Below the pieces are notes generated by a model. The model was not told where the DNA came from and did not search any database. It was given only the letters and a program-made list of their open reading frames with translations. Below, in pieces: positions 1 to 12,751 of a stretch of DNA of 64,000 bases (position 1 is the stretch's first letter; each line of letters starts with the position of its first letter). This stretch comes from Litsea cubeba. Lineage: Eukaryota > Streptophyta > Magnoliopsida > Laurales > Lauraceae. A program made the position numbers and the translations under genes. Where the stretch lies: positions 1,383,717 to 1,447,716 of the forward strand of contig CM022946.1 of the NCBI GenBank assembly GCA_012931725.1, written 5' to 3'.

Positions 1-471
1 AGATTGGTGTAAAATGGAGTCAGTTGTTCAGAATTTCCTGATGATGCTTGACAACAGTGTGAGGTCCATCTTACTTAATTACTACTGGTGCTACTATTAT
101 TATTAATTTACTTTTTCTGTCTGGTGGGTATTTGATTAGAAATACCATAGATGATTATGATATATTTTGTGCGTTTAGAAGATTTCTGGTAATGGTGGAT
201 GGCCCTTTACCTTTTTGTAGTTAGTTTGGTTCTTCTTTTTGTTTCATTCTGATCTTGTTGACGATTTTAATGCTATCACTTTTTTTCTTGAAGATGAAAT
301 GATGCTTTAAATTTCATTCATGTTCCTGAATCAACATTAAATTTGAAGCTTAGAGTTTTGTACACCTTTTCCTCCAAAAACAGCCTCAGTAAGGCCTTCC
401 ATTTTAGTCATTTATTGCAATTGCAAATTAACTTCTCTAGAGCTATTTTTTCTTCTTCTACACATGCCAAG
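1..471 (+). other. Tail of the KOB1 intron preceding the first exon in the window
   Basis: This stretch is AT-rich with stops in all frames. It ends in a pyrimidine-rich tract and an acceptor AG at 470-471, directly before the first recognisable KOB1 exon. The protein encoded downstream lacks roughly the first hundred residues of the family (cytosolic tail, membrane anchor, start of the lumenal region). Exon 1 therefore most likely lies to the left of position 1. I see no other gene here. Confidence 0.6.
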
Positions 472-3400
472 TTATGCACATGCCCTGACAATTGTGATGC
501 TAATGAGCAGATCTCTATTATAACTAGCACCTCTGCCAGTTTAGAGCAGATTTTACCATGGATGTTTTACCATAAGGTCCTTGGTGTTGGTACTTTCTTT
601 TTGTTCGTGGAGGGAAAGGCTGCAACTCCTACTGTAGCTGCTGTCCTCGAAGCCATTCCTGTGAGCAGTTATTTTTCTTATCTTCATAGATCTATAGAAT
701 TGTTAGTGCTTTCTTTGATTTCCATTTTTGTGCTCCACATTTTACTGTCTTAAATGTGATAACATTGACTCTGCATCTTTTTTTTTTTTGGGTAGGGGGT
801 TAAAGTAATTCAAAGAACAGCAGAGCTAGAGGAGAAACAGGCAAAAAGGTCTGTTAATTCTGCTGCTTGCATAGAGTATATTGTTATCCTCCTGTTAAAT
901 TCTCCCATAGTCTACAACACTCTACCCTCTGACGGGTGTTAGTTTTGAAGATGCACTTGTCCAATTTGCGTAAGTTGTTATTGCCAATGGCTCAGTTGTT
1001 TACTGCAAGTATCATTTTGCATACACAGGCTTGCCCATCATTCTTCTCTATGTTAATATAATTTTCTCTTTTCTCTAGAAAATAAAATAAAATCTTACAT
1101 ACTATATATGTCACGAACCATGTGGGTTACAGCTGTGTGCTTTTCCATAATTTCCTATTGTATTCTTTCCTATCAGTAACTAAAATATAAGCTTCCATTC
1201 TGTCTGAACTAATTCTATACATTCATTGCTAATTTACTAGTAACATCATGTGGTCAGATTCTTTCAGATTACAAGAAACTATGCAAATTTACAAGTGAAT
1301 GGTGGAATTATTTTAAACCTTTAGAACTGGTACACACTGGTTAGGTGGTATTCTCCTCTCGATTCACCTGATTGTCTGCACCTTATTTTTCATCTTTGGT
1401 ATTTTTGTGTTCCTGTGGAAATTGGCTGCATTGAGATTGCTAATGATACTAGCGTGAGCTGTATTGAGAATTGGTATCTCTATTCTGTTCTCATTCTGTC
1501 TGGTGCTTGTTTGTTTAACTAATGCTCCCCTATATGATAGGATATGATTTTTTTGGGGGGTAATGGATAGGATATTTTGATAATTGTAGTTTTAATGTAG
1601 ACAAAAGGCCATAGCACAGATGGAAGTTGCTCATTGTCACAACCATGTGGTTGTGGGTTCTATCATGTTACCTAATCAACATAAGATGTGATTTTAGTTT
1701 GATTATAAATTGAAACCATTTTACATTTGTTTGCATATTGGTCTTGTAATCTATTTAATAATTTTTTAAAAATTTGTTGTCTCTTATGTGAACTCTCTGT
1801 TTATTTTGGTTTTCAGCCGAATTTGGAATGAAACTTGGCTTGCAAGCTTCTTTTACAAGCCATGCAATTACGAACTATTTGTCAAACAGTCTCTTAATAT
1901 GGAAATGGCGATTATCATGGCTCGGGTATGTATGATTCTTTCCAGTAATTCATGATGTCATGAAATGTCTTTATCTTTAGTTCCCACTACTAGAGGAATT
2001 TATTAAATGGAATAACATATACAAACTGAAGATGCTTTGAGATAACCACGATGAGTGAACCTCTCAAAACTCCCTCTTCAGCAGTGAAGTATGTATTCTA
2101 TGTATGGGAGTACATCTTAACCCTTTATCTGGCCTTGTTAGCATAGCCTGCAACATTTATTGCAATTAGTTGGTTTTGCTTGTCTTTTTCTCAGTGCAGT
2201 TCCTTCCCATCTCTTAAAATTTTCCTTGCACTATTCTTCCAAAGCCACTCTGAATTGTCAGGATTCTTGGAATTTTTTTTTTTGTAGGATGCTGGGATGG
2301 ATTGGATCATCCATCTCGATACTGATGAGCTAATGCATCCAACAGGAGCTCGGGAGTATTCGTTGAGGCAATTGTTCTCGGATGTGCCTAGTGATGTTGA
2401 TATGGTTGTTTTTCCTAATTATGTAAGTGGAACACATGGCTGTTGCTTGAGGACTGCCTTTTTAGCTCAATAAGTCTGTTGGCATTATCTCATGTTTCAG
2501 GAAAGTAGTGTTGAGCGAGATGATATAAAGGACCCTTTCACTGAGGTAAGTAATCTCATCTTTACAACCATATATTTGTCAAATAAGACTTGTGGGGAGA
2601 AATACGTGACACCTCAGTGAGTGGTAAGGGTGTTTCATCTCACACAGCCACCCAGGGATCAATCTCTAGATGAGTAGGTTGTCCTACGTGTACTCTACCA
2701 CTCACCCAATTTAGGGAAAAAAAAGTGAGACTTTTGTGTTGTGAAGTTGAAGTTCATCAAGATTGAAATGAATGATATCTAGTGACTTATTGTTTATTTA
2801 GCTTTCTCCTTTATATTTATGGTTCTAGAGGTTGCTTTGGTTGTCATTATTAATCAATTACTAGTTTCATGTGTTATTGCACAAAGTATTTAATTGTCAT
2901 GAGATCGTGATTGTGCAATTTGGTAATCCAGTTCCAATTGTAGCTATGCCAAAGATGTCTTGGTTTTGAGACTTGAGAGACCTTACAGATCGAGAAACAT
3001 AAGAGTATAAAACTAATTATATATTGTAAGTGTGCTATCAAGAAAGATAATGCAAATTCTAGGCAAATGCATAATCAGAGAGTTGAAGAAAAAATATAAT
3101 CGTTAAAGTTGGTTGTTATGTGAAAGTGCACCATACGAATTTGTTCTTTTAAATAGCATGGTGCATCTTGAGGAAGGTTGGTATCTAGGTAGAAATGCCA
3201 TAAACCTTCCTTCATGAATTTATATAACTCTCTTTACAAATTTTGGAATAAATGATATTCCTTGGTGATTTTTGTCAAGTCTTGATTTCTTTGCATGTTT
3301 TATATCTAAAACTTGTACTTTCAACAGTTTGTTGATGCTGTAGTTAATATGGCGATAACAGCAATTGGTACAACATTGATATAAGTGAAATTAATATAAC

Positions 3401-5344
3401 TTATTAACATTTCAGTTTATTTACATAATATAATTTATGTAGTTACTAGGAAAAAAAAATTCATCACAAATGCCTTTGTTTTTCACCTTCTCTTTCCTGT
3501 TTTTGGGCCATACTTCTAGTTAATATAGTAAAATGTTCAAAACATAAATTTTCTTGCACCTTTTTTTTAGTAAAAGGCGAAAGAATAGTTCCCTATGTGC
3601 TTACCACACGGCTGTGTAAATTTTCTTGCACCTTTTTATCACATCATTCTGTGGCTCAGTCCTGCAAAATCATGATCTTGACCGATATACTGAAGCTCTG
3701 AATAATTGCCCCTAATTTTTATGCAAAATTGATAAAACTTATAGTATTTTTAAAAGATTGCTCTAAATCACCTCTCATGGCAACCTTTCCCAGAGAGTTT
3801 TTTCTTGAAGATCAGATGATCAAGTTAGTGACTTACTCTGGAGGTTTTATTAGTGATGTCATGTCTGATTCTTGTCTCTCTTTTTTTATTTACTTATTGG
3901 ATTTTGTATCAGTATCTTGAACTAAATGTCTAGCAGTCAAAATTAAATTTTTTCTGATTTTTTTGTTGTATTCTGTCCACATTAATTTCATTTGTGTTAA
4001 TAGGTCTCAATGTTCAAGAAGAATTATGACCATCTCCCAAAGGAGACGTACTTTGGCATGTACAGAGAAGCAACACGTGGTAACCCTAATTACTTTTTGA
4101 CTTATGGAAATGGAAAATCTGCTGCTCGAATTCAAGATCATCTCCGCCCTAATGGTGCTCACAGATGGCACAATTATATGAAGAGTCCAAAGTGAGATAT
4201 GGCTTTTATGTATAGTATGATACTGTAATAGAATTACAAAATTTCATGGTTTTCAGTTGTTTCTCTACAAGAACTGCAAATCAGGAAAAAAAAAAAAAAG
4301 CTTTATAAGAACCATTATTTGTGTACACTGGAACTAATTTATGATTTCCAAATTCTAATGTGAAAAAATGATGATTGCACTATTGGCTATTTTCTGATAA
4401 TAAGAGAATCTTCCCTTGACAGTGAGATTAAACATGAAGAGGCTGCAGTTTTACACTACACATACCCCAAATTTTCAGACTTGACTTCTAGACGTAATCG
4501 ATGTCGTTGCAAGCCTACGAAGGGGGATGTCAAAAGATGCATCATGTTGGAGTTTGACAGAGCTGTGAGTGCCTTTGAACCACATGTTGGCCAATTTCCC
4601 CTAACATTATGATCACAGTAATTATTAGTAGGTGCTAGTATTAGTTCTGTATTCTATGTGAACAATGCTCATGTGAGAATTGGTTCCTACCCTATTATGG
4701 TGAGAATTCAGTTGGGCCAACCTTATGATCCACCCGAACCATTCACACACATAGGACCCCCATGAATTACATAGATCCTATGGGTATGCACCCATTCGAA
4801 TGGATTGGCCTGTTGGATTGAGGGTCAAATGTTTTATTTGATATAAAGCCATTAAACTTGTGGGCCGCAGATCAAGGGGTTAGAGGCATTAGATTGGCTT
4901 GAAACTTTATATCTAGGATAGTACCACTTGGATATTTCGATCCCCACACTGTCCCATCATCTGTGGCCCCCACTAGGTGGTTCGCAGTTCTCACAGGGCT
5001 CCTATGAGCCCCATTCTCACAGGAGCAGCGCCCATTCTATCTTGTCTTGAATCTGCCATATCATGTTCTTATTTGTAGTTGATTTTTTGTGAGGTCCTCA
5101 TATCATATCATTTTCGTTCTTGTTTATATCAGTTTCTGTTCAAACTTAAGACAGTACTTATCTAAAACAGGATGACACTTGGATATGTTTTAATAGGGGC
5201 GGAAAATCCTGGCTTTTGTCTTGTTGTCTTGAGGCCGAGAATCCTTTTTATGTTTAAATTGATGCCTGCCCCAACATTGTTAAGACAAGACTTTGATGAT
5301 GATGAATTATATTGATACCCTGAGTGGGCATTTGTTATACCATT

Positions 5345-5382
<38 letters not shown>

Positions 5383-8300
5383 TTTTAGGTCAAGACTCAT
5401 GGGGAAGCTCATTCTAAATTCTCCAAAGTTTAGGTTGTGGGAATATTAATTTCTAATGTTACTGTGATACTGAAAGAAAGACCAAGGGCCTTTTTGGGGC
5501 AACTTCTATTCCTGGACAGGGTTTATGAACTTTTTACTTGTTGCTCTTGAGAAAATTAGTCAAAATCACCTAATTTTTCAGAAATGTGCTGGTCTGTCTT
5601 TTAGCATTCCATTTGTGGTATATCAATATTGAGAACATATGTTGTTATTTTTTTTTTATGCTAGTGTAGATTGTTTCTTCTTAACTAGGCATGCTATCTA
5701 CATTGTTTCTTTTTAACTAGGCATGCTATTTTGTACTATGCCTTAAAAGCAAAGTCTTCAAGAGTGATGGATAATGGGGGTGGGGACTGGTGTACATCCA
5801 TGTTTCAAGCATCCAACTTATGGAGGTAATGGTCTAATGTGTAGAAACAATTATTAGGTGATCAAAAGGCGTGTCTCTTTTTTGAGTAATAATATAATAA
5901 TTTTGTAAGTATATCAATAATCAGACTCTTTTTGATGCAGGCCAGACCCAAGGTCTGCCAACCCATTGGGCCTAAGCCCATTGAAGCCCATTAAAGAGAT
6001 TACAATCTCAAGATTGTGCAAGCCTAGGATTCTTTCCTGTTTTTTCATTTATTTAAATAATGAGTATCTAAGTTTTAGGGATAGTAATGAGATTAATTAG
6101 AAAGCTAATTTGCTGTGATTTAGAGTTTATTTTAATTAGAATGTTTCCAAGAATAAATTAGGATATGAGTCTATATAAAGGATTGTAATTTCTCTTATTC
6201 AGTATGCATTGATTATTAAAATTCTTTCTTTGAGAATTGCTCTCTCGGTTGTGTGTATGTGGTGCGAGACCAAGATAATTCGATCTTATGGATCCCTATC
6301 CCTAAGCCATTGCTTGGAGATTAGCCCGTTGGCTGCTCTCCATTTTCCTCGCTGCATCAATTGGTATTAGAGAAAAGATCCAATCTTGGATCACCGTCCT
6401 GATCGCCAATTCGAGGTAACCTATGAACCTCGATCCCCCTCGATTCATCTTCATACATCAACAGTCCCGACCCATCTATGCCGATCACCAAATTCATCCC
6501 TACTCAACCGAATCCATCATCCTGTCCACCAAAACCACCTTCTTCCCCATCCGAGTCCCCATCCACCAATTCACCCAATCCCCATCCACACAGTCCCTTG
6601 ATGCAAGCTAGACCCAAGGTCTGCCAACCCATTGGGCCCTAGCCCACTGAAGCCCATTAAAAAGATTAAAATCTCAAGATCGCGCAAGCCTAGGATTCTT
6701 TCCTGTTCTTCCATTTATTTAAATAATGAGTATCTAAATTTTAGGGATAGTGATGAGATTAATTAGAAAGCTAATCTTATGTGATTTAGGGTTTTTTTTT
6801 TTTTAATTAGAATTGTTTCCAAGAATAAATTAGGATATAATTAAAGGATTGTAATTTCTCTTATTCAGTATGCATTAATTAATAAAATTTTCTCTTTGAG
6901 AGTTTCTTTGGGTTGTGTCTGTGGTGTGAGACTGTTAAACCCCATCCCGATTTAAGTAAGATTAACCTTAATTAATCGTAATTATCATTGATTAATGATG
7001 TGATTAATTAAATTACATGAGATTAATCATCACCGTGATTTGAATTAGTCTTAGATGACTGAATTTAGCCTAATACAATTGATTGGAAGAAATTAACTTG
7101 GATTTTGAACCCAATTAGTGAATTGGAGGACGTTTTCGTAATTATACATTTATGTGTATATAATCGAATTGGGTGGAATTTGATACCAACGTGTGTATCT
7201 CGACGAGTTTGTCAATTTTCATAACACACTTAATTTCGTTTGACTTAAGATAAATAAGGAGGTCTTCACATGACTTGAAATGTAATTCAAGAATTGAAAG
7301 GACTTAAGTTGCAAAAGAGAAGCCAAATGTCAATCCCAGGGTACATGCAAGGCAAGTACCGTCCAAGTGTATTACTATTCAACAGCAACTCAGTTGCATG
7401 GTTCCTACCTTCGTTTCTTCATTCTTTCTTCCTCCATTGTTCTTTCATTTTCTTTTGTGTTGAAATCTCCATATGGGTGTGCTGAAACCATTTTAAAAAC
7501 GTCAATGGAGATGGTGTAGATCAGCTGAACTACAACCTTAGCTCTCTCATTCATCTTATCATCCTTTCCTTCTACAAGTCTGAGAGAACTATGTGCTAAG
7601 GAGAAATCTGTGCTAATCAAGAGAAAGAGTTGAAGAACTCATCTTCTCCACCTTACTTTCTGGTGGGGTTTCAAGAGAAACAAGAGAAGCAGTCATCCTC
7701 TCCATCACCTTCTTGTTGGATTTCTTGGAAATTAACTTAAGGGGTTTTTGGATTCAGCTGTAATAGAGGCAAGTATAAATCAGTTGATATGCTCAAATTG
7801 CTACTGCATGTTAGTTAAATTAGATTCTTGACCTTGTTATGTCGAGCTAAATGAATGAATTGATGAAATGGGTTTTTATTCTTTGAATGATGATATTCGG
7901 TATTAATTTCTTTTTGGAATGGAATAGAAGTGAAACTGGTGTGTGTTTGATGAATAGTGAAGGGAACAGAAGGTTCCATATGTTTTGTGCAGGGTAGACT
8001 GAAGAAAGAGCAAAGCAGAAATCGTGTTTGAATTCTGCATTCCGCCGTTCATCGGTCAGCCGACGCTGTCGGTTAGCCGATGGCTAACCAACAAGCTGAC
8101 CGATAATGTAAAATGCATGGAAAACATCGTCTCTGGTTTTTGAACCGAGACCTGACCGATCATGTCGGTCAACCGATGAATACCTTCGGTCAACCGAAGA
8201 CTGAACCGACACAGCAAATTGGACAAGAAGATTTGCCTCTGATTTTCGAACCGGCAACTTGACCGACACCCGTCCGTCAGCCGAAAGCACATATCGGTCG

Positions 8301-11300
8301 ACCGATAGGTCAACCGATGAGTGAACCGACAGTGCATCAAAATGATGTATTTCAGACTTTAGGTCTGAAATTCAAGATATAAAGCCTATTGATTTATTCA
8401 AGGCTGTTTGTACCTTCATACCGCCAATAAGGGTTAATTAAGGGTCTTTAATGTGCGACTTTCCATAAGAACTGTAATGTCTATCGATTAACACATGTAC
8501 ATTAAAGCACTTGGAAGTATACCCATTTGGTTGGTAATCACTTGAAATGAATTATTACGGAAACTATAAAGATTAGCTCGTAAACGTTCATTATATGTAA
8601 TCAACTTTAAAGACTTACATTGTACATGAATTATATGTGAATTGGCACGGCACTACATAATGATTTCTACATGCTCATTGAGCTGATCTTGATACTGTCT
8701 GCAGCAGTTATTTGTGGAGTGTTCCGGAACTCCGTGGTGATGTCAGTAGTTCCTGGCCCGGACACTGATAAATCCTACATAGTATTCTTCCATAGAGAAG
8801 ATAGTAATGTCTCATTGTTTATGGAGATGGTACTCCTTCCTTTTAAGGAAGATGGCACTTGACTTGATTTGTTCTGGAACTATTATGTTAGTTGCCAAGT
8901 TATCAATGTCAAGGATGAATAAGATCCTTACTGACTTGTTTACAAAACTATGTACTGATTTTTGTTTACTGTTTTACAAGTAGCATGTATGATCATAAAC
9001 ACTGTTTATACTTTGCTGAATTGTTGAATTCACCAGTGTTATGATGACATTACAGGCTCAGCTGCCCCTGCCACTAATGCGACCGCGCAGACAGCGGAGG
9101 AGACCAATCCGGTTCCTCCAGGAGGATTAGTGGAATGGAAATGATAACGTTTATGAGTTTTCTAATTTGAGAATTTTGTTGTAATTACTGTAAATGGATA
9201 TAAAATCTTTTGTATATGTTCTTACTGAGATCCTTGCCTTATTTTGTTACAAGTGATAATCATGATCCTGATGTAAATAACTGTTGAGATCAATGTAAAT
9301 ATTGGTTTATATTCCACATAATGTGTAATCTGTATCCCTTGTGAGTTTTACGTGTTAAAATTCACGGGAGTAAATATGGTTTCGACTCCGGTTAACTCGA
9401 GGTAATTAAATTTCGGGTTCGGGTCGTGACAGAGACCAAAAACAATTCGATCTTATGGATCCTAATTATCTCTAAGCCATTGGCTTGGAGATTAGACCAT
9501 TGGCTACTCTCCCTTTTCCGCGCTGCGCCACTTTTCATTTTTACGAAATTTCAATTAAGTGATGTTTTTTTTTTTTTTTCATCCATTTAGAATCAGGTGC
9601 TTGTTTTTGTTTTCTTTGATTTAGAGTTCAGAAAGTTGAATGTTTTATAAATTATCATAGTATGGTTCCATATTGAACTTTTTGTAATGTGCATATGCTG
9701 CCTACTGAATACTGGTAAACATTGAATATGCACATACTACTGAGATTTATTCTACCAATCCTGTTTTCTCCTTTAATGTGTTACTGCCGTTTTTAACTTC
9801 TGGTATTAACTAAATATTTTTCCTTCAGGCATTTATAATTGCTTCAACTGCTACTGAAGAGGAAATGCTCCACTGGTAATATTTGATGCAGAGAATTATC
9901 CTCTCATTTTTCTGGCATCTGATGACCTGTGTTACAAATATTGCCAATATTTTGAAAATCCAGCGACAATTTTGGAAGAAAATGGTGGATTAAGCTCAAA
10001 ATCTATGCATTTTTTAGTTTATATTTTGAATAAAATATTATAATATACTTTTATTTTTTCAATTGTAGTTAATTTTATGATGTTTTCTGGACTGTGTAAC
10101 TAAAAAGTTCCAAAGTGTTGATATTTTTCTTAAATTTTCCCACAACGAAAAGCTTCCAAGAATGAGATTTTTGACATTAATCATAACACATTCAACGGTT
10201 TCCCATTTTCATTTGTTCTCATGACTTCCTTTTTGTTCATCTTGATATCACTAGAATTACATTTGCGAGAGTAATTAATAGTCAAGGAATCTCAGTTACA
10301 GGGCCTTGGTAGATGTATAGCTTACCTTTCAGGCACACAGAATCAATGAATATTTAGTCAGTTCAGGCACAGGATACATGTGGTGTGCTCATTTTTGCGA
10401 TTTAAATCTGATTTGATGGTTCCTTTCTTGTGGACAGAGGATGCTCCAATGATCTCCTACATTGGGAGATCTTAACCTTCATCAGTGGACAACAAATATA
10501 TAGTTAGGAATAAAACGTAGTGGCTTGGAAGAAAATTAAAGAATGGATGATCTTTTCAGGTAGATAGTATTTAGAGTTCAGCCTGTCAGATTGATTTTTT
10601 GTGTCACAAAACCATGGCCTCAGCATGTACCAGAACTGTGCATCTCGAAAACTTCATGTTATTGTCAGCCCTGATACCTTCTCGTCATTTTGATCCATGT
10701 AGCTTCTGTTGGATTTAGGTATGGACATAAGGTGTCACAAGGACCCTAGTGGACATGGGTGCCAATAGTTTTATACAACTTATATATAATAGTGGAAGAT
10801 ATTTATACCAACCAAGAAAAATAAATAGTGAAAGATATTTATGTTGATTCCCATATCAGCTCATATAGGTCTAATGGAAAACTGAATCCAGATAAATCAA
10901 AATGCAATAGTCAGTAGAAACACATAAATCGTTATCATCATCATAACCATTAGACCCTTATAACATTTATCTCATGTCGTCTTTGCATGTTCAACTTTCG
11001 ATTCAAAGCCAAGTTCTCTATCCCCTCAATCTAACATTTTTTTTTCTGACATTCCAAGAATTGTTCTACCCGTTCTTCTACATAAATTAATTATAAGAAA
11101 CAGAGCTCCCAGAACGAGAATAGTCAAAATCATAATTTTCCTAATAATAATTCTTGATGAATGTTTGCCTAATTAGCACATTTGTCCTTGTTTAGATAAA
11201 GGCCCTTTGTATGCAAAATTTGATGAAATCTATATAACAAAACAAGATGATAGAACATTCAGGGGGAATGGCATAACAAGATGTCAATGTACATTATTAA

Positions 11301-12751
11301 GATGTTCTATGATTGGTGCTTTTTAAAGTTGGAGCAACAGCATGGCATCAGCTGTGGCCTTCTTTCTTCTTTCTTCTTTTTCTTTCTTTTTCTTTCTTTT
11401 TCTTTTTCCTTTTCTTTTGACTATGTGGAGGAACTCAAATCACTCTCACACAAACACGCATGTCTCTAACCAGCTGAGTATTCTAGTCAGCCGTGGTCTC
11501 TTCACACAGGTGCTGAATATTCTAATCTTCATGGGCGTTATGAATCCACATCTTCTAGTATCATTCTCCACTCCAAACATGACCATGTAGTTCTTTTATG
11601 TGTTCAATATAACATGCATGGGCACTTGAACTATGATACTGAAATTATACCATGTGCATTTAAATGATACATCACTAGTATCCAGGTTTTAAAGTTGATG
11701 TTGAAGTTTCAGACATGGGTGTCGAATAGGATACTTCCCCTGTTTGGGGTGTCAAGGCATGCAATATTGATAGTTTGCGGTCTTTATGATAGTATGCTAC
11801 TATGTTTGTGTGCCTTTATTCTATGAGACTGTTTACTACGTTTTCTTTCCCCTTCTACAGGTATCGTGAACACGTTGTCTGGACTGATAAAGAACTAAAC
11901 ATGAAACTTCTCAGAAGGGGCATTTTAACCCGTATATATGAACCAATGGTAAGTTTTTTTACTCCTTATTACTTGATAAAAATTGTTTTAACTCTCCAGT
12001 TTGCTTTATTGCTGCCTTGAAATTCCTAACTTGTTGATATATAGTGTTATGTTGTTCGCTAACAACTTGAACTTTTGGTGTTTCTGGTATCTTACATTGT
12101 ATCAGAGAGGGTTCTAATCCCGTCGTTCTTGTGTACCCCATGTGCCTCCTATCGTTCTTTTGTAGCCCATGTGGCAGGCCCTTCCATGAAATCTATCGGG
12201 CCTGCACGTGAGGGGGAGTGTTGGAAAGTCCCAAATCGCCTAAGTCCTGTTTGGACATGGCTTCATATACCCGTTTGGGCCTTCCATCTATCAGTTTAAG
12301 CTTTTGGGTTGGCACATAGTTTCTTACATGGTATCAAAGCCAGAGGTCTGGTCTGTCTGTTGGGTTTCGAACTCGAACAGCTTCCCGTTCGAGGGGGGAC
12401 GTTCACTACCAGCTTGAGCTTCTGGTCTTTCTGGTTATTAACAGAACTATCTGCATTCACTATCTTCCATAGGCCATAATAGAAAGCTTGAGGGAGTCTG
12501 GAGTCTTCAGCTCAGCAACTGCATCAGCTCAACAAGCACATTCAAAGGAGAAGGTTTTGTCTCCTACTGAACCAAACCTGCAGAGCCGCAACTTTTCTGT
12601 AGCTAGAGAAAGTGGATCCCACTTTTTTCCATCCAGGACTGGTAAACATGAGGCAGCTTCAAGGAAGGTGTTGGAGATGGCTGATTCTTCTCAGGCAGCG
12701 ATTCCCCCATTATCTCCCCCAGGCTTGGACACTCTTGACATGGAAACATGA
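472..12751 (+). CDS. KOB1: KOBITO1/ABI8/ELD1-like glycosyltransferase-like protein, 5' partial, ten exons
   Basis: Exons read with consistent phase: 472-660, 796-848, 1817-1925, 2288-2422, 2501-2545, 4004-4191, 4423-4564, 9829-9875, 11861-11948, 12473-12751. They give 425 codons including TGA. The product matches my memory of plant KOB1/ELD1/ABI8, a membrane-anchored GT92/DUF23-like protein needed for cell elongation, cellulose deposition and ABA/sugar responses. Visible family blocks are TSTSASLEQILPWMFYHK near the start, a DxD-type HLDTDEL at about residues 126-132, VFPNYESSVERDD, NPNYFLTYGNGKS and HYTYPKFSDLTSRR. The C-terminal exon ends in a Ser/Pro-rich tail typical of the family. Exon 1 with the signal anchor is outside the window. 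The intron after 4564 is unusually long (about 5.3 kb) because an LTR element is inserted. Reading frame and splice sites look intact. Family identity is firm; the biochemical activity of KOB1 is unproven as far as I know. Confidence 0.93.
4667..5026. mobile_element. Non-autonomous TIR element (MITE-like) in a KOB1 intron
   Basis: The left end reads GCTCATGTGAGAATTGG. The reverse complement of the right end begins GCTCCTGTGAGAATGGG, so the ends are inverted repeats. There is no coding capacity. The interior (a block ending 'aaggggttagaggcat') is shared with 54494-54965, which shows a dispersed family. Target duplication was not resolved. Confidence 0.55.
5347..5380. repeat. (GA)n microsatellite in a KOB1 intron
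   Basis: About 17 uninterrupted GA units lie inside the intron, well away from exon edges. Confidence 0.95.
6933..9431. mobile_element. Solo LTR, probably Gypsy (Del/Tekay-like), nested in the TRIM element
   Basis: The segment begins TGTTAAACCCC and ends GGGTCGTGACA, so it has TG...CA ends. It is flanked by a perfect GAGAC duplication (6928-6932 and 9432-9436), and the interrupted TRIM LTR resumes exactly on the far side. No gag-pol, primer site or second LTR is visible within 2.5 kb, which fits one long LTR left by LTR-LTR recombination. Assignment to chromoviral Gypsy rests on LTR length and end style only. A related LTR start appears at 63305. Confidence 0.75.
8045..8335. repeat. Cluster of degenerate palindromes around TCGGTCAACCGA
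   Basis: About ten or more copies of a TCGGTYAGCCGA/TCGGTCAACCGA-like motif are packed in 290 bp of the solo LTR, in both orientations. The motif is nearly self-complementary, so the tract can fold into many small hairpins. The apparent open frames on the minus strand (8056-8340) come from this repeat structure and do not look like a protein. Confidence 0.7.
9876..11860. other. KOB1 intron with no recognisable insertion
   Basis: About 2 kb of AT-rich intron lies between two short KOB1 exons. I found only a TTTCTTT-rich low-complexity run near 11360-11420. No coding frame resembles a known family. Confidence 0.6.
12060..12345 (+). mobile_element. Degenerate small LTR (TRIM-like) pair in the last KOB1 intron
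   Basis: A 110-bp LTR-like unit at 12219-12328 starts TGTTGGAAAG and ends TTCTTACA. It is preceded by a polypurine tract AGGGGGAG and followed by TGGTATCAAAGCC, a Met-tRNA-type primer site. A second, weaker LTR end plus primer-like site (CTTACA then TTGTATCAGAGAGG) lies upstream at about 12091-12110. The order LTR end, primer site, short interior, polypurine tract, LTR, primer site suggests a tandem or recombined miniature LTR element. The first LTR is poorly preserved. Confidence 0.45.

Larger units (their letters stand above)
5933..9530 (+). mobile_element. Miniature LTR retrotransposon (TRIM-like), split by a later insertion
   Basis: Two direct repeats of about 427 bp start TGATGCA. The left LTR is 5933-6359. 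The right LTR is 6599-6932 continued at 9437-9530. Both sides carry the 5-bp target duplication CTTTT (5928-5932 and 9531-9535). Directly after the left LTR is a primer-binding-like site, TTGGTATTAGAGA, resembling the initiator-Met tRNA complement. The internal region is only about 239 bp and encodes no gag or pol, so movement would need enzymes from another element. The right LTR was later split by the element at 6933-9431. Insertion is in the long KOB1 intron, same orientation. Confidence 0.85.

Noticed and set aside
8056..8340. Two overlapping minus-strand frames in the solo LTR
   Set aside because: They are produced by the palindrome cluster; the periodic Arg/Leu/Thr pattern reflects the DNA repeat.
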